A stretch of DNA of 64,000 nt from Algoriphagus yeomjeoni (GCF_003259505.1 NZ_QLLK01000002.1:71387-135386); one strand, 5' to 3'. Shown: positions 54,122 through 63,756, counted from the first letter of the stretch. Made by a program: numbers and translations. The notes: generated by a model not told the origin, from the sequence alone.

Positions 54122-54145
54122 TTTAGCTCTTAATCAAACAAAAAA

Positions 54146-54192
54146 CATCAGCTGATTCTGGACTAAAATCCAAAATCAGCTGATGGTACAAT
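54146..54192 (-). terminator. Terminator of the lipoprotein gene at 54227
   Basis: CATCAGCTGATT (54146-54157) pairs perfectly with AATCAGCTGATG (54174-54185). On the minus strand it is followed by a T run (TGTTTTTTG). Confidence 0.75.
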
Positions 54193-54226
54193 TGCTAGAA
54201 ATTTAAAATTATAGGGCGATTAGCAT

Positions 54227-54982
54227 TTAATTCTTTGACTTATCTTCCTTGAATTCTCCATTTTTCAAATAAAGCGAATTTTCCAAATTGGCGATAATTG
54301 CATCATACGCTTCACCGTTTCCATCTTCGTCATTTGGCCCTACTTCTACCAATCCATTACCATTTCCATCAGACACAAGATTAGGATCTATACCTGCAAG
54401 AAGTGTGTCTAGGTACAAAGTCAAATACAAGTCAACCGATCCAGCTACTTCAATACCCTTGTTGAACCGAATACTGACTTCATCCTCTAAATCAATATAA
54501 AGTTGGGCAGGCGTGTCAAACCACTGGGCTCTTACAAAAAGAGACAGCCCGTAGATATCATCATCTTCCGGTACATTTTCGGCTTGAACTAGGTCAAAAT
54601 TTAGTTTGCCATACACGCCATCATAAGCCATTGCCGTAGCAATTAATGGCTCATAAATATTTCCATCTTCGAGTAAAGTAATTACCTGTGGAGAATTCTC
54701 CCTCACCTGTACTATGCTTGGTTTCTTGCTATTCTCATTGGTTCCGCGAAGAATCAATTTGAGATTATCGATAGAAACCTTAATATCCGAAATCTCAAAG
54801 TTTCCATAAATTAAGTTATTGGTACGTGCACCTGCAGCTCCTTCCCCGGTATCAATAGTTGCCAATATCTTTACTTCGCTCTGCGGATAATTAGGAATTT
54901 CATCTTTTTCTGTACAAGCAACCGCTAATATCCCTGCAGAAGCAGCTAATAGGATGGTTTTAAAACTGTTTTTTCTGTTCAT
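54227..54982 (-). CDS. Uncharacterised lipoprotein
   Basis: A 251-aa lipoprotein (start MNRKNSFKTILLAASAG, lipobox AVAC) with a beta-rich body and an Asp/Asn-rich C-terminal segment (SDGNGNGLVEVGPNDEDGNG) that resembles a calcium-binding loop. The body resembles DUF4382-type surface lipoproteins. An upstream ATG at 55003 would add seven residues. It follows another lipoprotein gene; the two are likely co-transcribed. Confidence 0.7.
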   Translation of the reverse strand: MNRKNSFKTILLAASAGILAVACTEKDEIPNYPQSEVKILATIDTGEGAAGARTNNLIYGNFEISDIKVSIDNLKLILRGTNENSKKPSIVQVRENSPQVITLLEDGNIYEPLIATAMAYDGVYGKLNFDLVQAENVPEDDDIYGLSLFVRAQWFDTPAQLYIDLEDEVSIRFNKGIEVAGSVDLYLTLYLDTLLAGIDPNLVSDGNGNGLVEVGPNDEDGNGEAYDAIIANLENSLYLKNGEFKEDKSKN

Positions 54983-55031
54983 AATAGTTGTGATTAAGTT
55001 CATAAATAGATTGAAGGGTAGTGTTTTATAG

Positions 55032-55625
55032 TTATAATGCTTTCCATTTTACCTGCTCAAATGTCCCTTCGGTCACATTGATCAGGGTATCATTTTCGGT
55101 ATTCAAGGCTGAAAACTTGAAGGTTCCTGAGATTTCTTGCGCTTCAATATCAATTTCTGAAATAGTTAAAGTCATTTCATCTGTGTTGTAGGAGCTTGCT
55201 TTGAAAACATTTTCATCCGATTTCGCAGAAATTCTTTTTTCTACAGCTCCTTTTGCGCCTTTAAAAGTGCTCGTCTTATCATCCACCAAAATCCAATCGG
55301 TGAAGACATCTCCCGGTTGAACATTGGCGATAGACTCCCCGGCTAATTGAATACCCATTGCCAGAGCTTTCTTATCATCCTCTATTCGAATTCCATAAAT
55401 GGTTAGTAAAAAATCAGTACCGGAGGAATCCAATTCTGCTTTCAGAAATTCAGAAGCCAGTATGCCTTTGCCTCCTTCAACTTTAAATGCCTCTCCATTC
55501 AACAGAGCACTGATTACACCAGCATTTGTTTTATCGGGTATGATTTCCTCTAATGCATCGCAACTACATAATCCAAAAGAAAATAGGCCTAGAAATAAAA
55601 TGAGTTTATGGGTTTTATCTGACAT
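55032..55625 (-). CDS. DUF6252-like lipoprotein
   Basis: A 197-aa lipoprotein starting MSDKTHKLILFLGLFSFGLC, with lipobox near CSC (Cys20 or 22). The beta-rich body (GVISALLNGEAFKVEGGKG, then FLLTIYGIRIEDDKKALAM) fits the DUF6252 pattern. The frame extends to 55772, but the signal peptide starts at the ATG at 55625. It lies first in a two-gene lipoprotein unit. Confidence 0.72.
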   Translation of the reverse strand: MSDKTHKLILFLGLFSFGLCSCDALEEIIPDKTNAGVISALLNGEAFKVEGGKGILASEFLKAELDSSGTDFLLTIYGIRIEDDKKALAMGIQLAGESIANVQPGDVFTDWILVDDKTSTFKGAKGAVEKRISAKSDENVFKASSYNTDEMTLTISEIDIEAQEISGTFKFSALNTENDTLINVTEGTFEQVKWKAL

Positions 55626-55952
55626 AATTTGAGAGCAATTTGAAGTGGTAGGTTTAGACACTAGAAAACTAAAATTGTACGCATTCTTCACGTTCTGAGG
55701 AATAAATACACACAGAATTCGATTCGCACAGAATGAAATTCCATCAAATAGGTTCTTAGCGTACATCAGCAAGCTTTACTATATACAGAGTTCACATGCT
55801 ATGCCATGGAATAAACTGTTCTGATATTGAAAAGACTGGCTTCTAGAAATGCAATACATGAGAGATCATACAGCTAGTGTTTTTAAACTACCTTTCAGGG
55901 ACTTTTAAAAAATTGATTTGGAAAACTAAATCGCACAGTGTTATTTCATTTT

Positions 55953-56831
55953 ATGCGCCACAAATTAGTATCCTCGGAATTATCGATAGAGGTAAATGAA
56001 ATAGGTATGGAGCTTAGCTCTATTAAAAATAAAGCTTCAGGTCTAGAATATCTTTGGCAAGGAGATCCAAACATCTGGAATGGCCAAGCACCAGTTCTTT
56101 TTCCAATTATTGGAGCATTAAAAAATGAATTTACGTTTATCAGTGGTCAAAAATATGAAATGCCTAAGCATGGATTAGTCCGCAATTCGAACAAACCTAA
56201 ATTAGTTGAAAAAACGGATTCATCACTTAGATTTCGTTTTTCTTGGGATGAAGAAACGATGCTGCTATATCCTTTCAAATTCCAATTAGACATACTTTTC
56301 ACACTAGAAAACAAGACTCTAAAAGTTGAACATATCATATCAAATCTGGGAGATAAGGCCATGTTTTACTCCATCGGTGCACACCCTGCTTTTAACTGTC
56401 CTCTGAAGGATGAAGAAGAATATGAAGACTATTTTTTAGAATTTGAGCAATATGAAACAGATTCAACTTGGGTAGTGGAAGAAAACGGATTAATAGGACT
56501 GGATCAAAAGTTAGTGCTGAATAACACAGCCACACTTCCACTGAACAAGAATCTATTCGATAAGGATGCCTTGATTTTCAAAAATCTCAAATCTCGAAAA
56601 GTTAGCCTCAGCCACAAAAGCAGTGGACCAATACTATCTGTGAAATTCGACGATTTCAACTACCTAGGAATCTGGGCGAAACCCGGTGCTCCTTTTGTTT
56701 GTATTGAACCTTGGCTAGGCATAGGAGATAGCATCAACTCCAACCAAAAATTCGAAGAGAAAGATGGGATCTTAAAATTGGAACCTCATCAAAGTGACTC
56801 TAAAAGCTATGAAATCACAATATTAGACTAG
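55953..56831 (+). CDS. Aldose 1-epimerase family protein (LacX-like)
   Basis: A 292-aa cytoplasmic enzyme of the galactose mutarotase superfamily. It shows LWQGDPNIWNGQAPVLFPIIG (about 34-54, in parts), KYEMPKHGLVRNS with the first conserved His, SIGAHPAFNCPL with the catalytic-type His, and ICIEPWLG-like VCIEPWLGIGDS with the catalytic Glu. It interconverts sugar anomers; the exact sugar is unknown. The frame runs back to a GTG at 55938, but the ATG at 55953 suits better. Confidence 0.88.
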   Translation: MRHKLVSSELSIEVNEIGMELSSIKNKASGLEYLWQGDPNIWNGQAPVLFPIIGALKNEFTFISGQKYEMPKHGLVRNSNKPKLVEKTDSSLRFRFSWDEETMLLYPFKFQLDILFTLENKTLKVEHIISNLGDKAMFYSIGAHPAFNCPLKDEEEYEDYFLEFEQYETDSTWVVEENGLIGLDQKLVLNNTATLPLNKNLFDKDALIFKNLKSRKVSLSHKSSGPILSVKFDDFNYLGIWAKPGAPFVCIEPWLGIGDSINSNQKFEEKDGILKLEPHQSDSKSYEITILD

Positions 56832-56859
56832 ATCAAAAGAGTTTCCTTATATAAAGAAA

Positions 56860-56893
56860 GGCTGACCCAAATTATGGATCAGCCTATTTTTTG
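56860..56893. terminator. Shared terminator of convergent genes
   Basis: AGGCTGACCC (56860-56869) pairs with GGATCAGCCT (56878-56887), followed by ATTTTTTG on the + strand. It ends the aldose epimerase gene and probably the DUF6807 operon. Confidence 0.8.
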
Positions 56894-56909
56894 AAAAGAA
56901 CTGGTCTAA

Positions 56910-57989
56910 TTACTTAGCCCATTCGATGTAGTCTCGGTTGACTTGCCCATCCATTACGTTCTCATTGGAATAGATGATGATTCTATATTTGAAAGTAGCG
57001 GATTCTCCTTGAGCTAGTTTGAAGTTCAGTTCATCCTTGCCGTCACTTAAAGCTTTTTGGCCTAATGGATTGGCGGCAAACAAACCATATCCTCTTGCAT
57101 GCCAGTAAGTTGGATACCCTGGATTAGATGGATAATCTAATATAGCAACAGAAATATTTTCATCTCCGATCTTACCGCTTAAGCTTACCCAATCGCCACG
57201 GGTGCCCCATACGTCATCACCTGTGATGCCTTCGCTGCTAAGGTACATGCCCGTGATCCCTTCATTATTCATAGTAGGGACATCGGTAGCTTTTCCGGAA
57301 GCATCGGTAAAAATCTCTGGCTTATTGGATGGATGCTCTAGTTGTCTAGCGGTACGAAGACCAAGCATACCTTCTTTGTTATCAGTTAGTCTTACTTCCC
57401 CGTTTGGAGCGGTCAAAGTAGCAATACGATCAATGGTTCTCTGATCGTCCTTACCTCTGAAAATAAATGTGGTATTCTCTGTCAATAGAACTTCGCCTTT
57501 ATCATTCATCCAATCCAAGCTCACTTCCAAAACGCCTTCTTCATTTCCGCTTTTAACTGAATTGATAGACTTATGAACAATATGACCATACTTAGTTTTG
57601 TCAGTGATCGCAGCAGAATTATTCCAGAAATCTAATCCATTCACATCCCCATAATTAAACCATAAGCCTAAGTGGTGTGGATGATCCACTCGTTCTCCTG
57701 GTCTTGGAGTGATTGGCCAGCCTCTGGTGATAGCGGTACCGTTTGCTGTATTGATTGGATACAAAACCGGCTTTTCCAGAGAATCTGGATACATATAAGA
57801 AGTAAAAAACTTCCCATCAATGATGACATCTACTTTCTTAGCTACTTCATCTTGAACCAGTTGTATTCTGTCTTCCATTGGTTCGGAGTCTGATTCTTCG
57901 GCTTTTTCCTCGGCACCGCCACATGAAAAAGAGAGTGCTGATAAGGCAATTACAGCAGAGTATTTAAAGAGTTTATTTTGCTTGCACAT
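56910..57989 (-). CDS. DUF6807 (PmoA-like) lipoprotein
   Basis: A 359-aa lipoprotein (signal with lipobox ALSFSC). The body matches the DUF6807 family: LYPINTANGTAITRGWPITP (about 77-96), GERVDHPHHLGLWFNYGDVN (about 99-118, His-rich) and GLFAANPLGQKAL near the C-terminus. Family members were once called PmoA-like; they are not methane monooxygenases, and occur with Gfo/Idh and sugar-isomerase genes as here. Last gene of a three-gene operon. Confidence 0.85.
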   Translation of the reverse strand: MCKQNKLFKYSAVIALSALSFSCGGAEEKAEESDSEPMEDRIQLVQDEVAKKVDVIIDGKFFTSYMYPDSLEKPVLYPINTANGTAITRGWPITPRPGERVDHPHHLGLWFNYGDVNGLDFWNNSAAITDKTKYGHIVHKSINSVKSGNEEGVLEVSLDWMNDKGEVLLTENTTFIFRGKDDQRTIDRIATLTAPNGEVRLTDNKEGMLGLRTARQLEHPSNKPEIFTDASGKATDVPTMNNEGITGMYLSSEGITGDDVWGTRGDWVSLSGKIGDENISVAILDYPSNPGYPTYWHARGYGLFAANPLGQKALSDGKDELNFKLAQGESATFKYRIIIYSNENVMDGQVNRDYIEWAK

Positions 57990-58056
57990 CGTTTGTAAAT
58001 TCTTGATTTAAAGTTTTAGACTATAATTTATGAGCATATAAAAGCAATTTATCTGA

Positions 58057-58932
58057 TCATTTTGATTTTTTTAATTTGTTGAATAATGCCAGTTGTTCTT
58101 GCAGAGCAGCTACTCTATCAGCTGGCTCAGTACGGGCTTCCAATAGGATCCATCCATCGTACTTGATGTCGTTGAATAGTTTGAAAAGCTCAGGATAGGG
58201 ATAATCTCCTTCGTTGAACTCCCGAACATGAACGGTGTCCCCAAACCACTTTTTGACTGAATTGAAATTGGCTTCAAGACCAGGGGGAAGAAGATCCTCG
58301 GCATTGCAATTCCAGCAAATCTTCACTGCAGGTTCTGTTACCTGATTAAAGATTGCTTTCATATTCGGAAGCTCTTGTGTCAAATTTCCATGAACTTCTA
58401 CTCGAACTAGCTGTCCATGTTCAGCTGCAAATTTCCCAACTTCATTGAAGGAGTTAGCGATCTGAGCAATTGTTTTTTCCTGAGGAACATCAGCAGGAAG
58501 ATTATTCGGCTTTACCTTAATTCCAGTAGCTCCAATGTCTTTGCAAAGTTTGATGTACTCCTTGGTACCCTCGATGTTTTTGCGAACCACTGCCGGATCA
58601 GGACTATGGTATTCGAAATTGCTTCCGTATCCCAAACAAGTCACTTTACTATCTTCAAACCGCTTTTTGACATCTGCGCGCTCGGCTGAAGTCAAGCTTG
58701 TTTCTACTCCGTGGGCATGCTCTGTACGAAGCTCCACTCCTAGCACTCCAGCTTTTTCACAGTTTGCTATTAGTGTTGGCAAATCCCAATCCCTACCCCA
58801 TTGGTAAGTCACCAAGCCGAATTTCATGCCTGATTTTGCCATGGAAAATGCATCAAAAGGAATGTGCAAAGCAGCCAGGCTCAAAGTTGCTGCTGCACTT
58901 TTCTGTATAAAATCTCTTCTAGAATTACTCAT
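58057..58932 (-). CDS. Sugar phosphate isomerase/epimerase (xylose isomerase-like TIM barrel)
   Basis: A 291-aa exported protein with a Tat-type signal (SNSRRDFIQKSAAATLSLAA). The TIM barrel shows MKFGLVTYQWGRDWDLPTLI (about 36-55), VLGVELRTEHAHGVE (about 61-75), the metal-site segments IKVKPNN, VRVEVHGN, KICWNCN and WILLEART. Such secreted AP_endonuc_2 proteins act on sugars in the periplasm. It lies between Gfo/Idh and DUF6807 genes in one operon. Confidence 0.88.
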   Translation of the reverse strand: MSNSRRDFIQKSAAATLSLAALHIPFDAFSMAKSGMKFGLVTYQWGRDWDLPTLIANCEKAGVLGVELRTEHAHGVETSLTSAERADVKKRFEDSKVTCLGYGSNFEYHSPDPAVVRKNIEGTKEYIKLCKDIGATGIKVKPNNLPADVPQEKTIAQIANSFNEVGKFAAEHGQLVRVEVHGNLTQELPNMKAIFNQVTEPAVKICWNCNAEDLLPPGLEANFNSVKKWFGDTVHVREFNEGDYPYPELFKLFNDIKYDGWILLEARTEPADRVAALQEQLALFNKLKKSK

Positions 58933-58977
58933 TGACTCTTATGTATTTGTAAGGATTATAGTTGTAGAAAGTTGAGA

Positions 58978-60348
58978 TTATACCTTGCTGGGAACAGTGT
59001 AAGGATCACGATAATCGCGGGTGAGCATTTTATCTGCTTCTTTATCCTTGACAAATTTTTCAGTAGCTCCGTCAAATCGTAATTCCCGGCCAGTTAGATA
59101 AGACACATTGGCGATCAATGGTAGAACTGAGGACTTAAAACCTTCCTCTATGTCACAATGTAGCGTCTCGTTATTCCCAGCTCTGATTGCATCGAGGAAG
59201 TTGGCATAATGCTCAGCGCCACCTGGCGCAGCCAAAACTTGATTGCTTGGAGCTGGCGCAGCTTCTTTTTTGGACTGGGCAAAAGGCTCTGCTTCTTTCT
59301 CACGAAATGCTTTCCATGTGCCACCATCCAGTTCTAAATATCCTTTGGTGCCATAAAAAATATTTCCAATATGTATGTCTAAGCTAGATTCTCCATTAGT
59401 ATATCTTCCTCTGGTTTCAAATTCGAGCATAGTTCCATCTGCATATTTGAATGTTGAGGTTTGCGTATTTGGAGTTTCCTGAGAGCATTCGTTTGGATCT
59501 ATCCCATATATTCCTCCTGCGGAATAAACTGAAACTGGGTGCTCATTCTTATTCATCCCCCAGCGAGCTACATCAAATTGATGCGGTCCTTGGTTTCCGG
59601 TATCGCCATTTCCAGTGGCCCAGTGCCAATGCCAGTTGTAGTGTACTTTCTTTTCATTGTATGGAATCATCTCTGCCGGACCTCTCCAATAATCATAGTG
59701 TAAGGATGCTGGAGGAGCACTATCTGGCACTTTACCAAAAGAATCCCGTGGCTTGAAGCAAGTTCCCCGAGCCATATATACATCTCCTATTCCTCCTCCG
59801 TGGAGGAATTCCATCGCTTCCATCACATTGGCAATTGATCTGTTTTGGAAACCTACCTGCACTCTGCTATCATATTTGCGGGCAGCCTCTACCATTTTTC
59901 TACCTTCCCAGACATTGTGACTGGCGGGCTTTTCTATGTAAACATGTTTTCCAGCTTGGCAAGCCCATATGGTAGCCAGCGCATGCCAGTGATTAGGAAT
60001 AGCCATAGAAAGGGCATCTAATTCCTTATCTTCTAAGACCTTCCTTAGATCCCATTCTGTCGTCGGAGTAATGCCTGTTTTGTCTATGACAACCTTCGAT
60101 TTCTCTGAGAAATATTGTTCGTCAGCATCACAAAGAGTCTTCAGCCTTACATTTCGGTTGTCTTTTAATGCGCACCACTGGTTGATGTGATTGCTTCCTT
60201 GTCCGCGGATTCCGACCACGGCGATGTTGATTCGCTCATTTGCTCCAATGATAGAAGCATAGGACTTGGCACTCATACTCATTCCAGCCATGGCTATGCC
60301 GGCAGTGCCCAAGAGACTTTTCTTAATGAACTCTCTTCGTTTTTCCAT
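58978..60348 (-). CDS. Gfo/Idh/MocA-family oxidoreductase, Tat-exported
   Basis: A 456-aa protein with a Tat signal (EKRREFIKKSLLGTAGIAM). The NAD(P) Rossmann site is INIAVVGIRGQGSNH (about 39-53), and the family motif HVYIEKPASHNVWEGR with the catalytic Lys is near 134-149. The C-terminal domain has the WGMNKNEHP and NHWHALATIW-type segments. Exported members oxidise or isomerise sugars with tightly bound NAD. It leads the operon with the TIM-barrel and DUF6807 genes. Confidence 0.92.
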   Translation of the reverse strand: MEKRREFIKKSLLGTAGIAMAGMSMSAKSYASIIGANERINIAVVGIRGQGSNHINQWCALKDNRNVRLKTLCDADEQYFSEKSKVVIDKTGITPTTEWDLRKVLEDKELDALSMAIPNHWHALATIWACQAGKHVYIEKPASHNVWEGRKMVEAARKYDSRVQVGFQNRSIANVMEAMEFLHGGGIGDVYMARGTCFKPRDSFGKVPDSAPPASLHYDYWRGPAEMIPYNEKKVHYNWHWHWATGNGDTGNQGPHQFDVARWGMNKNEHPVSVYSAGGIYGIDPNECSQETPNTQTSTFKYADGTMLEFETRGRYTNGESSLDIHIGNIFYGTKGYLELDGGTWKAFREKEAEPFAQSKKEAAPAPSNQVLAAPGGAEHYANFLDAIRAGNNETLHCDIEEGFKSSVLPLIANVSYLTGRELRFDGATEKFVKDKEADKMLTRDYRDPYTVPSKV

Positions 60349-60502
60349 TTTAAGTTATGGTTATAGGGTTATTGTTTTTTCTTAGAATTCTTACTGATTA
60401 TTCCTTAATTCCAACAGAATACAGTATTTCAGCTATGAATTTTTAATCTAAACATTCTCTTTCTAGCAATCAATAGTAATTATTTGTACACCTGAATTAC
60501 TT

Positions 60503-60518
60503 GTGCAAACGATTGCTT
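60503..60518. promoter_or_regulatory. LacI/GalR-type operator candidate
   Basis: GTGCAAACGATTGCTT has the GCAAACG-TTGC centre typical of LacI-family sites. It lies between the divergent Gfo/Idh operon and the transporter gene. No LacI-family gene is present in the window. Confidence 0.5.
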
Positions 60519-60537
60519 TTCTCTATCAATAGTTATG

Positions 60538-60557
60538 GTGATAATTTAATTTATCAC
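60538..60557. promoter_or_regulatory. Palindromic site in the divergent promoter
   Basis: GTGATAATTTAATTTATCAC is a 20-base near-perfect palindrome with a further GGTGAT half site at 60565-60570, about 50 bases upstream of the transporter ATG. It is probably bound by a dimeric regulator. Confidence 0.45.
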
Positions 60558-60608
60558 TATTTACGGTGATATTAGAATAATAAATCCCAAGCCCACTTTT
60601 CCTGTTAA

Positions 60609-61511
60609 ATGAACACATCAAGCGAACTGGACTCGATCCAGCTGAATTTTTCACCCAGTGATTTACTGCTGCTTAATCTGGCACTTGCCCTCATAATGTA
60701 TGGAGTAGCGTTGGACCTGAGATTTGAGGATTTTAAATACTTAGCAAAAAACCCAAAGGGATTCTTTTTGGGCGTATTCTCACAATTTATTCTCTTGCCA
60801 TTTCTCACCTGGTGCCTAGTCCTGATCATGAACCCTCCGCCTTCAGTTGCTTTAGGAATGTTCCTAGTGGCAGCCTGCCCTGGGGGGAATGTCTCCAACT
60901 TCCTTTCCAGCCTTGCTAAAGGAAACACTGCTCTTTCAGTAAGTTTGACTGGCTTTTCCAGCATGCTTTCTATCATCAGCACGCCTTTGAATTTCGCGTT
61001 GTGGGCAAGTTTTTATGCTCCCACCAAGCTATTACTAAAGGAAATCAGCTTAGACTATTCCGATACTTTCATCACAGTAGCCTTGATCCTGGGTGTCCCG
61101 TTAATTTTAGGAATTATCACTCACAAATACGCTTCTAATTTTGCAGAGAAAGCGTCCAAAATTCTTAAGCCCATCAGCATTCTGATTTTTGCAGCCTTTG
61201 TGGTCATTGCATTTGCAGGAAATTTCGATCTCTTCACCAAGTACATTTCCCAGATTTTCCTTTGGGTGCTGGCTCATAATATTGTTGCCTTAGGATCAGG
61301 CTTTTTTACAGGCAAATTATTCAAGTTACCTCTGCCAGATGTAAAAACGATGACTATAGAAACTGGTATTCAAAATTCAGGTTTAGGACTAGTTTTGATA
61401 TTTACATATTTTGATGGCCTTGGCGGAATGGCTATTATTACGGCTTGGTGGGGCATCTGGCATCTAATATCAGGTATGACCATCGCAAGTCTTTGGAAAT
61501 CAAAAAGCTGA
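60609..61511 (+). CDS. Bile acid:sodium symporter (BASS) family transporter
   Basis: A 300-aa inner-membrane protein with nine to ten hydrophobic segments. Family features: MYGVALDLRFEDFKYLAKNP near 35-54, AACPGGNVSNFLSSLAKGN (about 95-113, the conserved crossover region) and GIQNSGLGLVLIFTYF (about 257-272). BASS proteins import organic anions or sugar-derived acids with sodium. It starts the + unit opposite the sugar operon, so it may supply related substrates. An acyltransferase gene follows after 31 bases. Confidence 0.88.
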   Translation: MNTSSELDSIQLNFSPSDLLLLNLALALIMYGVALDLRFEDFKYLAKNPKGFFLGVFSQFILLPFLTWCLVLIMNPPPSVALGMFLVAACPGGNVSNFLSSLAKGNTALSVSLTGFSSMLSIISTPLNFALWASFYAPTKLLLKEISLDYSDTFITVALILGVPLILGIITHKYASNFAEKASKILKPISILIFAAFVVIAFAGNFDLFTKYISQIFLWVLAHNIVALGSGFFTGKLFKLPLPDVKTMTIETGIQNSGLGLVLIFTYFDGLGGMAIITAWWGIWHLISGMTIASLWKSKS

Positions 61512-61542
61512 ATAAAACAGGCTGTGAAACGCTGAATAATCA

Positions 61543-62544
61543 ATGCAATATTTAATTAATGAATTCCTTCGCACCCTGGTAATGATTTCTTTGAAGGGAT
61601 ACTTCAATAAAATAGTCATCGAAGGAAAAGAAAACATTCCAAAAAACACTCCCATCCTACTCGTTGCAAACCACCAAAATGCATTGATTGACCCGCTCCT
61701 TTTAGCTACTCACACTGGTCTTAAGCCTTCTTTTTTGACTCGTGCGTCAGTCTTTAAAAAATCCTTTGTCGCCAAATTGCTCAATTTCATCCACATGTTA
61801 CCTGTTTACCGGGTTCGTGATGGATTTTCAACTATACAGCAAAATCAAGGGACTTTTGACCAAACCTATGAGGTACTTCGGAGAAATGGAACAGTAATTA
61901 TTTTTGCCGAAGGCAGTCATAGCCTCATCAGAAATCTCCGTCCATTGAGCAAGGGATTTACCAGAATTGCTTTTGGATTGAAAGAAAAATATCCTGAGGT
62001 AACACCTGTAATTTTGCCAGTTGCATTGGATTATAGTGCACATAAGCGATCAGGAAGTATCGCTAGAATGACAATTGGAAAAGTGATTCCTGTAGACATG
62101 CCGGCGGCGAAATCAGGTTTGTTGACCAAGTCTGTTCAACTAGCTTTGAAAAATCTTGTTGTTGAGATTCCTGATGAAGAATATGAAGCTCAATTACAAA
62201 GCCTGATCGAGAATCAAGTTGATTTAAGTTCCAGAGAAGATGTAGAAGTATTTTTGAAAACTGGTCAGGTACCAAAACCAGTGAAGCCAGCATCAGGGTT
62301 CACGAATAAATTGATGAAGATTTTTAATTTTCCTTTATACTGGCTTTGGCTTTTGAAAAAGCCAGGAGTAAAAGACCCAGTATTCTCATCAACATGGAAG
62401 TTTTTGATAGGTTTTGCGCTAGCTCCCGCCTATTATTTAGTGTTAATCTGGCTTGCTACTAGTAGCTCGCTGGGTTCTTGGGCATTGGCATTTTTGATAA
62501 TGGCGTTAGTTTCTGTCTTCGTTAATAAGAACCCTCAGGAATAA
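61543..62544 (+). CDS. 1-acyl-glycerol-3-phosphate acyltransferase-like protein
   Basis: A 333-aa membrane-associated enzyme of the PlsC (LPLAT) family. It has the NHxxxxD catalytic motif in VANHQNALIDPLLL (His44, Asp50) and the glycerophosphate-binding EGSHS (about 127-131), here Ser-His in place of the usual TR. Two hydrophobic segments sit at the C-terminus (about 280-325). It transfers an acyl chain to a lysophospholipid or related lipid. Probably co-transcribed with the transporter gene. Confidence 0.88.
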   Translation: MQYLINEFLRTLVMISLKGYFNKIVIEGKENIPKNTPILLVANHQNALIDPLLLATHTGLKPSFLTRASVFKKSFVAKLLNFIHMLPVYRVRDGFSTIQQNQGTFDQTYEVLRRNGTVIIFAEGSHSLIRNLRPLSKGFTRIAFGLKEKYPEVTPVILPVALDYSAHKRSGSIARMTIGKVIPVDMPAAKSGLLTKSVQLALKNLVVEIPDEEYEAQLQSLIENQVDLSSREDVEVFLKTGQVPKPVKPASGFTNKLMKIFNFPLYWLWLLKKPGVKDPVFSSTWKFLIGFALAPAYYLVLIWLATSSSLGSWALAFLIMALVSVFVNKNPQE

Positions 62545-62580
62545 AGACAGGTTTGACCAAATATTCTTTGGGATATTTTA

Positions 62581-62588
62581 TAACTTTG
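62581..62588 (+). promoter_or_regulatory. Promoter -7 element of hppD
   Basis: TAACTTTG matches TAnnTTTG, 40 bases before the ATG. A TTTG lies 25 bases upstream, longer than the ideal spacer, so the promoter is tentative. Confidence 0.45.
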
Positions 62589-62620
62589 AAAGAAGAGCAT
62601 AACCCAAATAATAACTAACC

Positions 62621-63715
62621 ATGAGTCAAGACTTCTTGCCTTTAAAAGGCACCGATTATGTAGAACTGTATGTAGGCAACGCCAAACAATCTGCATTATA
62701 CTATCAGTATGCATTTGGATATGAGTTGATTGCCTATGCTGGCCCGGAAACGGGTATTAAAGATAGAGCGTCCTATGTCCTCAAACAGGATAAAATCAGA
62801 CTGGTACTTACCTCACCTCTTCATCCAGAGGGTGAAATCGCTGAGCACATAAAAAAACATGGCGATGGAGTGAAAGTGCTAGCCCTATGGGTGGATGATG
62901 CAGCACAATCTTGGAAGGAGACCACCAAAAGAGGCGCAAAATCAGCTTCCGAACCCAAAAAGATTAGTGATGAATATGGCCATGTAGTGGTATCTTCAAT
63001 CAAAACTTATGGAGAAACCATCCATACTTTTGTGGATAGAACTAACTATACGGGCATTTTCCTACCAGGGTATCAACCTAGATCAAGTGCATATACTCCT
63101 CAATCAATTGGCCTGAAATACATAGATCACTGCGTAGGAAATGTAGAACTAGGTGAAATGAATCGTTGGGTGGAATTCTATGAGAATGTCATGGGGTTCA
63201 AACTGCTGATCACGTTTGACGACGAGGATATCTCTACGGAATACTCTGCCTTGATGTCCAAGGTAGTGTCCAATGGCAACGGCTACGTCAAATTCCCAAT
63301 CAATGAACCTGCCGCTGGCAAAAAGAAATCTCAGATCGAAGAATACCTTGATTTCTATCGCGGCCCGGGTGTACAGCACATGGCGATTGCGACGGATGAC
63401 ATCATTCATACCGTGACAGAATTGCGAAAAAGAGGAGTAGAATTTCTGGAGGTCCCTTCCTCCTACTACGATGATTTACTGGATCGTGTGGGCAAAATAG
63501 ATGAAGATCTGCAGCCTTTGAAAGATCTGAATATCCTGGTGGATAGAGATGATGAGGGATATTTACTTCAGATTTTCACCAAACCTGTACAGGATAGACC
63601 AACACTTTTCTTTGAGATTATCCAGCGAAAAGGAGCAAAATCCTTTGGAAAAGGAAATTTCAAAGCACTCTTCGAAGCCATAGAACGAGAACAAGGATTA
63701 AGAGGAAATTTATAA
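62621..63715 (+). CDS. hppD: 4-hydroxyphenylpyruvate dioxygenase
   Basis: A 364-aa iron enzyme that converts 4-hydroxyphenylpyruvate to homogentisate in tyrosine breakdown. Two VOC/glyoxalase-type domains are visible (about 10-145 and 160-340). The three Fe ligands are His170 (YIDHCVGN), His253 (GVQHMAIATDD) and Glu332 (LFFEIIQR). The C-terminal gate helix FGKGNFKALFEAIEREQ is intact. Length and layout are standard. It is a single gene ended by a terminator. Confidence 0.96.
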   Translation: MSQDFLPLKGTDYVELYVGNAKQSALYYQYAFGYELIAYAGPETGIKDRASYVLKQDKIRLVLTSPLHPEGEIAEHIKKHGDGVKVLALWVDDAAQSWKETTKRGAKSASEPKKISDEYGHVVVSSIKTYGETIHTFVDRTNYTGIFLPGYQPRSSAYTPQSIGLKYIDHCVGNVELGEMNRWVEFYENVMGFKLLITFDDEDISTEYSALMSKVVSNGNGYVKFPINEPAAGKKKSQIEEYLDFYRGPGVQHMAIATDDIIHTVTELRKRGVEFLEVPSSYYDDLLDRVGKIDEDLQPLKDLNILVDRDDEGYLLQIFTKPVQDRPTLFFEIIQRKGAKSFGKGNFKALFEAIEREQGLRGNL

Positions 63716-63724
63716 AATCAAGGC

Positions 63725-63756
63725 AAGGTCGGTTTCTTTAAACCGGCCTTTTTTTG
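63725..63756 (+). terminator. Terminator of hppD
   Basis: AAGGTCGGTTT (63725-63735) pairs with AAACCGGCCTT (63740-63750) around CTTT, followed by TTTTTTT. Confidence 0.88.
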
